Source of the DNA: Trachythela sp. YZ-2020
Lineage: Eukaryota; Cnidaria; Anthozoa; Malacalcyonacea; Clavulariidae
Direction: 5' to 3'
Length of the DNA stretch: 64,000 bases
Assembly (NCBI GenBank): GCA_016169945.1
Contig: JADLSH010000015.1
Coordinates: forward strand, 62,001 to 126,000
The translations under genes and the position numbers were made by a program. The notes under the pieces were generated by a model. The model worked only from the letters and a program-made list of their open reading frames with translations, made no database searches and was not told where the DNA came from. Of this stretch, positions 57,547-64,000 are shown one piece after another (within the stretch, counting starts at the first letter, position 1; every line of letters starts with the position of its first letter).

Positions 57547-59322
57547 TTATTTCATTCCAAACGACCGAGCTCTGATCTTCATTGATGCTGATTTCAATGG
57601 AACATCATTCCAGTCTTCCCACTGGAAGCTCCAACGGCCGTATACACCATTCAGATGAGCATGGAAACACCAAAAGTACCACCAACCAGCTTCGTGTTTA
57701 TTAGCACAATTACCAGTTGGCCAATCATCGTTATCAGAATCTTTAGTCGTAAAGTATTCTCCATTATGGGAGGCTAATGAGTCGCCAGCATTTCCTAAAA
57801 AATTATTTGGACAAGTAATCAGTTTATTGGATTACCAAGAAATTTCAATTAGGATCGATTTCAAGAACGCGGTCGTTACAAAATAGCAAACGGGATCTTA
57901 AATTGAACGGTCTATAACAAGAGATGCATATATGGATTTTGGAAGTAACTCATAGTATGAGCAATATTGTAAAAACAACGCCCATCGCCTAATATTAAAT
58001 AAGAAACAAAAAATATAGATTCGGGGCATTTTTATTTTTTCTCAACAATGATTCCATGCATATTTTTCGTAACCATATAAAATATGAACACATCTTAACT
58101 CGCAAAATAAAAATACATTAGAAAAAATAATACTTCAAATCCTATGAATATAATATTTTTTTATTTTCTAATTTATCGGCATTCTTCGACATATATATTT
58201 TCTTGTAACTATGAATAAACACACCTGAATATTTTCCAAAACTCAACTTGTATTTGTGAATCTCGTTTGCCACAGCGAACATGTCATATTCTGCATAGGT
58301 TGTTTCATTAGATGTATTCTCCAAGTCTATACGTAGGACATACTCTTTATTTGAAGTCAACCTGTAGAGTTTTTCTAGACCTAGCCAGAATTCTCCAGCT
58401 AAGTTACCGAAGCCATGTTTGTAATCTTTCCATCCTCGGTAGAAGTCAACACCTCCATCAAGACGACGTTGAAACACAGTCCATCCTCCCCCCGAACTTG
58501 TCATGTCACAGAACACATCAAATTGACCATTTCCATCTGGATCCATTTGATAAACACCACTTCTTCTAATCGCTTTCCTGTTGTAAAGTTCACTGCAATC
58601 TTCCTTCCCCTGCAAATAAATATTAAAAATATCTGGATTCTCAAAAATCTAAGGTATATTCACACATGCCAAAACATATATTTTGTATATGATTTTTTAA
58701 ACCATTATATTAATTTCCTGGAATATAGCTTGTAGTTTCAACAAACGTATCAAAACTATTGCCGGCCCGTTTCGCAATTTTTACTACTTCAGGTTGGTGT
58801 CGAGCTTAATTTTTGAGCTGCTTATGCTCTCGGCCAATATTTTAGAGTTCCCCCCTCCCCCACTTTCCTCTCATTTCAGCACGTCTTCGATGAAGATTCA
58901 TATTTTAGGGACGCGGGAGGATAACCTTCATTTTGGTAGAATTAAACTAGACGAAGGGAGAAAAAATGGCGCTACGTAATTGAGATTTGCGACTCTTGAG
59001 ATTCAAATAAAATACATATGAAAATTTGAGGGATTAATGAAATAACCCTATTTTAAATTATCTTTATTAACTTGTGTGTATTCGTACACTAAATTAATTA
59101 CCGATGACAAAATTTGATAAAATATCCAGCCAGGGTCTTTGTTCATTGCCATATTTTCAATGCTCTGACCACTCAGTTGACAGTTTACTGACTTATTGTA
59201 GAGTATCTTTGAGTTATAGTTAAAACCCACGCACGAAAGTTCTTCAAGGCATCTAAGTGAGCATTCTGGTTCACCATATACTGTTTGAGCTGATATGACA
59301 GCAGACAATGGTAACCGACCAC
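57547..59322 (-). CDS. PAN/apple plus fibrinogen C-terminal domain protein (ficolin/angiopoietin-like fold)
   Basis: Exons on the minus strand are 59322-59102, 58609-58225 and 57794-57547, all with AG/GT borders and matching phases. The first is a PAN/apple-type module with its cysteine pattern (CSLRCLEELSCVGFNY). The second starts a fibrinogen C-terminal domain (DCSELYNRK, GGGWTVFQRRLDGGVDFYRGW, FWLGLEKLYRLT). The third finishes it with NGEYFTTKDSDNDDW (calcium-loop Asp residues), WWYFWCFHAHLNG and a stop at 57547-57549. The fibrinogen domain looks complete, about 210 residues. Such proteins are secreted lectin-like recognition or matrix molecules in invertebrates. A signal-peptide exon is expected upstream (the first exon needs one incoming base) but was not identified. 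It is a separate gene from 25398-41027, on the same strand. Confidence 0.85.
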
Positions 59323-59676
59323 CTGTTATATTAAAATAGATGAAATTTAATATTACCATTTTTAACTTAACTATTGAAATTTTTAGGGCAATTTTCTGGG
59401 AAACAACATCAGTACCTTCCTTACCAATGTGGCACAGCCACTTAAAATGGAGCGCTTCCTAACGTGGGAAAAAACTCCAGTTTTGCTATACTAGAACAAC
59501 ATGCAAAAAAAAACGAGATGCCGAGAAAAATCTTAGTATTTACCGATATACCATACACTGGCATCCCTCCCATACACAAACTTGCGGTTAATGCTCAGCA
59601 ACTTGACTCTGTACCTCAGTTGGTTAGAGCGCTGCCCCGAAATCGCAGGGCCGCAGATTCAATTCTACCACTGGGC
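59323..59676. other. No exon recognised upstream of the PAN exon
   Basis: It should lie in the intron before the PAN exon. No signal-peptide exon was found here. Confidence 0.4.
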
Positions 59677-59680
59677 TTAA

Positions 59681-60902
59681 GGTGGCTCCCTACAGTAATG
59701 CATGAGATGATCGCGGGACGAGAGTCAAAATCGCGTGGCAAGTACGTGGACTTTCCCACGCAAATTCGACGATCAAAGCAAAACAAAGATATTTCGCCGG
59801 GTTTTTTAAAATAATTTTTACCATTCTGAAAGATTTGTAATGAAAAAACTTTGAATAATCCTTAGTTTTATGTGACAAAGCATCAGTAACACCAATGAGT
59901 GATTTTAACTATGATACAAATATCGATTGGATAAAAAAAGCTCGACAGCAATATAAAAGTGAATTTTTCAAAAACATTTTAGATATAATGTTCACTAACA
60001 AGAGTTTATTAAACATTTATTAACTATTGTATAAAGACTGTTAAAGGTTATAAAAGTCGTTTAGTGATACTTGCATGTTTTTTACAAGTTAAGCAGTAAA
60101 AATATCACAGTTCTATAGCAAAATACCGACTTGTTCATCTTCAGCAAAATTACAAAACTAGGCAAAGATATGTCCAGCTGTACGGCTGTTGAAGCTCGTG
60201 AACTGAGTAAATGGCAGGATTCAATTGGACTTAAATCGATCTAACCCTTCACAGTATTTCTTGGTTGTCCATGGCTCTCAAATATATTGAATAAACGTCA
60301 AAATCAAAAGATAAAAACAACATTTGCCACTCGTTTTTGCACGATGAAAGCACATCTTGCGCCCGCGAACTATTATTAACTAGTCAGCGGCGTTTTTATG
60401 TAGGGAATTGACCAAGGAAAAACCAAGGAATTGACCCAATTTTTCACCTTTATATGCGTTTTACTCTTTAGTTTTATCGGTAACCTATCTTCAAATTTTG
60501 ACCACAAATTTTAATTTTGGTAAATTTTATGTATTTCAATTTTAAAAAAATTCGCTAGTGTAGAAATCTTTATATAAAATTTTCGAGTTTAAAAAAATTG
60601 CACACTAGCGATTTTGATTAAACTTTCATAATAGTTTCAGAACATTATGCTTAAAACTTATATGAAATAAAAAAGATGGGTCACCGACTTTGTTTTTTAG
60701 ATACGGGCAATTTTATGCGCATAGTAACCACATTTCAGGCTTACGTCTTGTTACCATGGCAACGATGACACTACCTGAACCGGGTTTTAAATATTCCATA
60801 GATGATTAATATTACCCTCGAGTATAAAAAACTTCGTCATCTGCGATAATACTCGTTTAAAAACGATTTATTATAAAGTTAAAATAACTGTAGGGAGCCA
60901 CC
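59681..60902. mobile_element. TTAA-target non-autonomous DNA transposon (1222 bp)
   Basis: TTAA at 59677-59680 and 60903-60906 flanks the inverted ends ggtggctccctacagt. The end sequence is shared with 8961-9572. The interior has no recognisable transposase. It is piggyBac- or Kolobok-like by target preference only. Confidence 0.75.
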
Positions 60903-60906
60903 TTAA

Positions 60907-61466
60907 GGTTGCATTTTTTCAACTGCTCCTCGCTAGGTCTAAAAATGTATATAGATTTTCGTTCGAATATTCCAGCCACAAACATCATTAATATGCAGAA
61001 AAGCCTAATGTGATACCCTCGATATCGGAGTTTGTGTTTTTACGTAATCATCTAGCACAAAATGGCTACAAAATTGTTTGACAAGTTCGCTAATTAGTCA
61101 TTACGAATGTTCACCAAGGATAATAAAGTATTTCAGCTTGGCTTATGGAGAAAAAAGTATACTAAAAAATATCCGTGTAACCATGACGACCACAGATGGC
61201 GACAAATAATTTCGTCACAGCGATATATCGTGATGAGCGGTCCGCTAAGTGAGCACCAATACTTCATGTAAACATGCGCATAATCATTCGTCTTATTGAA
61301 AGACGAAGTACGATACGACACCTGTAGGCCGTAGGATGAGCATCCAAAAGATGCTTAGAAAACAGATTCCGTTGCACCCCTCGTGGAACTACATAATTTT
61401 CACATGAATCAATAGATAAAAACTTACTTTATCAGAATCCGTTGCTCCCCAAGAGAAACAGGTGCA
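60907..61466. other. No gene seen
   Basis: A spacer between two transposable elements, with no recognised features. Confidence 0.4.
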
Positions 61467-64000
61467 CAATTGGAAAAAAAATCCCTCCAAAGTTTGCTAT
61501 TTTCGCTCTTCGAAATATTCGAACCGCCATTGTTTTGGTAGCAAATACGCAAGCGCATGTCAGCAAAACTCGCACTGCGCACACGCACAAACACGCACAT
61601 GCTTCGAAGTGGAAACACGCTAAGTTATGCTGTCTTATGCAAAACAATCATGGCTGAAGATATTTATAAAACTCGAATATCCTCATGTTTTATGCATTTT
61701 GATGGCGTTACGGAGCAACTTTGCAAAGTTACACGCCAAAGGCTTAAGAAATTTCTTGAGTGTAGGTCTAAATGGGCCAAACTTAAATGTCAATAAGCCG
61801 AAATAGCTAAGAAATCGTACGAGAACATCGATGACGGATCTGTCAATTCATAGAATGGTACAATCATATGAATTGCTGGAAGAGATTTTGTGATGAAGAG
61901 AAGATCCGTAGACAACAGAGAAAAGAAGAAAAAGGAGAAGGAACTAGCTCTAAAACTGTAACTTCTACCGAAGAACCACATGTGGAAGTGGAACCAATAG
62001 AACCAATGCGAAAAATTACACGCCAATCAGTCGCAGAAGCTTATAAGACCCTGCCTAAAAGAAACGAGCATGTACTCCCAGAGATATGTATTATTTGTGG
62101 AAGAGACGCCTCTTGGTTCTCACTAGATAAGGTATGGTCATTTTGATAGGTATATACTAGCGCAATGTGCACAACATTCTCGGGTTTGGTTTTAAAATAT
62201 CTTGAATTGTGACCAATTAAGTTTATTTAGGGTAAAGTAGTTTCTAATGCTACAAACATCCAACCTTGTTATTAGCAGATATTTAGTTTAATAATTTTGT
62301 TTTACACCAGGTAACTAAGAAGAGAAGAGGAACCCCACTCATGTTGGTAGAAACAATTGATGCTGGTCTTCTACGTACAGCTGCCGAGAGAAAGAATGAT
62401 GAACGGATACTCGTGCAAATCCAGGGGAAAGACTGTGTAGCACTGGAAGTCCGCTATCACAAAGTTTGCTACTGCAATTATACAAAATTTCTCACCAGAG
62501 AGACGAAGAAGCAATCGGAGACTGAAAGATCTACATCAGTGTACGAGAAGTCTTATGATGTCTTCTGTAAGAAAGTAATCGAGACCGAGACGGAGGTCAT
62601 CGGAAATAAGCAAATAAAGTATATGAAAGATTTGCTGGAGAAATTTGTTATCATTGCTAAGGACACCGAGAATGCGGATGCATCTAAATAATAATAGAGC
62701 TTTTAAACTCAAGCAAAGACTGATGAAAAGTTATCCCCAACTTGTGTTCTGTGTACCGAAAATGAGAAATGTTAGTGAGATTGTATATGTGGAAATATGT
62801 GTATATTTGGATTCTTCTGAATTGGCTGAGGAACATATGTCAAATAAGTCTGAAAACAACGATGAAGACTTTGATGAAGAGAGCTGTACCATTGATGATG
62901 ATGATGATCTGAATTCCAACACAGAAACTGAGGGAAATTCTAAATCGTTCCTTGTTATTCTAGATAGTGGCTAAATACCAACTTATGTCACAATATAGTA
63001 TGTGTAATAGTTCAAATACGAGAAGTAGAACTTTACCAGACAAAAGCCAGGACAGCTTATTGTAGAATACGTGCAATCTCGTTTTGAACGTAGGCCCTTG
63101 TCCAGGATCAAATAAGTGGGATTTTATTGCACTAATGAAAATCTGGGCTCAAGGATGAAAACATTTCTTTCAATTATAGATAGTTATGATGAAATTATGG
63201 ATTTTATATTTCCTCCCAATTGATCTTTTTTTATGATGAATTTCGAGTTGGTGCCTGGGACATGTTTCTTTCGATTAGAGGTTTTCCTAGGAGTTTATAT
63301 AAATATCCCTTAAAGCCCGGGACAAACTGGGAAACATTGTTGTGCAAAGATAGTTGTCATATTATTTGTCTTACGAATGTTTCGGTTTGTCATATTGTCC
63401 AAATGTTTCTGAATTTGGTAGGAAATATTTTTGCTTTCCGGGAAGCAAATTTTTGCTTCGGGCTGCAATAAAAGCCAATCAACATTTGAGCAAACATTGA
63501 AAATCATTGGATATTGAATATTTCCGCGACAATGTTTCTTACGTTTGGCCAAGGCTTTAGTTTAGTGAAATATTTAATTTGTTCCTTGATCGTGTGAATT
63601 GTATGTATATTTATATATTCGCTGTCCTGTTTGATACAGGTGGGTTTTTTACCTCACACAAATTTGTATTGAATTAGGATGTTAATAAGTAGAATTAAAT
63701 GTTAAAACGGTATTTTGAAACAATAGCCAATGAATTGAAGTGATTTAGCATATGAGCAAGCAAAATGTACAATGTGTTTTAAACAATATTTAATGTGTGT
63801 GTTTTATTCGTCAATATTACAAGGTTTCATCTCTATTCCGTGATTTTATTTTGTTGTTTTTACGGGGGAAATCGGGGAAAACCCACAGGGAAAATGCGCA
63901 TGGCTGACATGCGCAAGCGTATTTGCTACCAAAACAATGGCGGTTCGAATATTTCGAAGCGCGAAAATAGCAAACTTTGGAGGTTTTTTTTTCCCAATTG
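61467..64000. mobile_element. DNA-transposon-like element with 98-bp terminal inverted repeats
   Basis: Positions 61467-61564 and 63903-64000 are reverse complements at about 97%; the right arm ends at the window edge, so the true outer end may lie just beyond. Between them are decayed exons of a multi-copy protein family (61650-62962) and about 0.9 kb of non-coding sequence. The superfamily is not identified. The target duplication cannot be checked because the right flank is missing. Confidence 0.75.
61650..62962 (+). pseudogene. Decayed N-terminal exons of a repetitive cysteine-rich protein family
   Basis: The first exon starts MAEDIYKTRISSCFMHFDG at 61650 and continues through MNCWKRFCDEEKIRRQ, a charged linker and LPEICIICGRD, ending at a donor (aag|gtatgg) at 62131. 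The second (from 62311) has VTKKRRG, VRYHKVCYCNYTKFL, then NRAFKLKQRLMKSYPQLVF after a frame slip near 62685, VSEIVYVE and an acidic tail. I recall this layout from an unnamed repetitive family in cnidarians and molluscs; its larger C-terminal half is missing here. Damage: TAA near 61794, TAG and a frame change near 61853, and the slip at 62685. The enclosing inverted repeats suggest the family travels as a transposon. The possible zinc-binding Cys/His residues are visible, but the function is unknown. Confidence 0.6.

Overview
This is a eukaryotic, AT-rich window with short exons, GT-AG introns and many mobile elements. It most likely comes from a cnidarian, probably an anthozoan. The evidence is the secreted fibrinogen-type and PAN-domain genes typical of cnidarian families, decayed multi-copy proteins that I recall from coral and hydrozoan genomes, CR1-like and R2-type retrotransposon remnants, and TTAGGG-like repeats. 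There are no operons, no rRNA or tRNA genes that I can see, and no CRISPR arrays.

Layout. 0-7.5 kb: fold-back repeats around the last two visible exons of a phosphatidylserine-decarboxylase-like gene (3847-5183). 8-14.2 kb: a decayed multi-exon gene with a C-terminal RING-like zinc finger, split by a 5'-truncated CR1-like retrotransposon. 14.7-17.9 kb: a second CR1-like fragment, then a nearly complete R2-type element (reverse transcriptase plus restriction-like endonuclease) carrying two in-frame stops. 18.3-21.5 kb: two decayed genes tail to tail, one Myb/SANT-like and one C2H2 zinc finger. 22.4-23.4 kb: a degenerate TTAGGG-like tract followed by a minisatellite.

25.4-41.0 kb (minus strand): a secreted coiled-coil plus fibrinogen-like protein gene. 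Its body exons lie at 25.4-29.0 kb. Its presumed first exon, a signal peptide, is present in four copies inside a tandem array of roughly 2.1-2.2 kb units at 33.6-42.6 kb. A CR1-like element and three other insertions interrupt the array, and the paralogous units supply the empty sites. 42.9-43.8 kb: a decayed THAP-domain gene.

44.8-48.0 kb: a 3.17-kb pogo/Tigger-type DNA transposon with TA target sites. It encodes a frameshifted transposase on the minus strand, with a PCNA-binding motif at its C-terminus, and a divergently transcribed intact HIRAN-domain protein on the plus strand. I consider this and the signal-exon array the two most interesting objects here. 48-57 kb: mostly gene-poor, with several MITEs (PIF/Harbinger-like, Mutator-like, others). 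57.5-59.3 kb (minus): a PAN plus fibrinogen C-terminal domain gene. 59.7-60.9 kb: a TTAA-target element. 61.5-64.0 kb: a 2.5-kb element with 98-bp terminal inverted repeats enclosing decayed exons of another multi-copy cysteine-rich family.

The functional host genes are therefore few: the decarboxylase-like gene (partial) and two secreted fibrinogen-related genes on the same strand about 30 kb apart, a family used in invertebrates for recognition or extracellular matrix. Nearly everything else is transposon-derived. All family assignments come from reading the protein sequences by eye.
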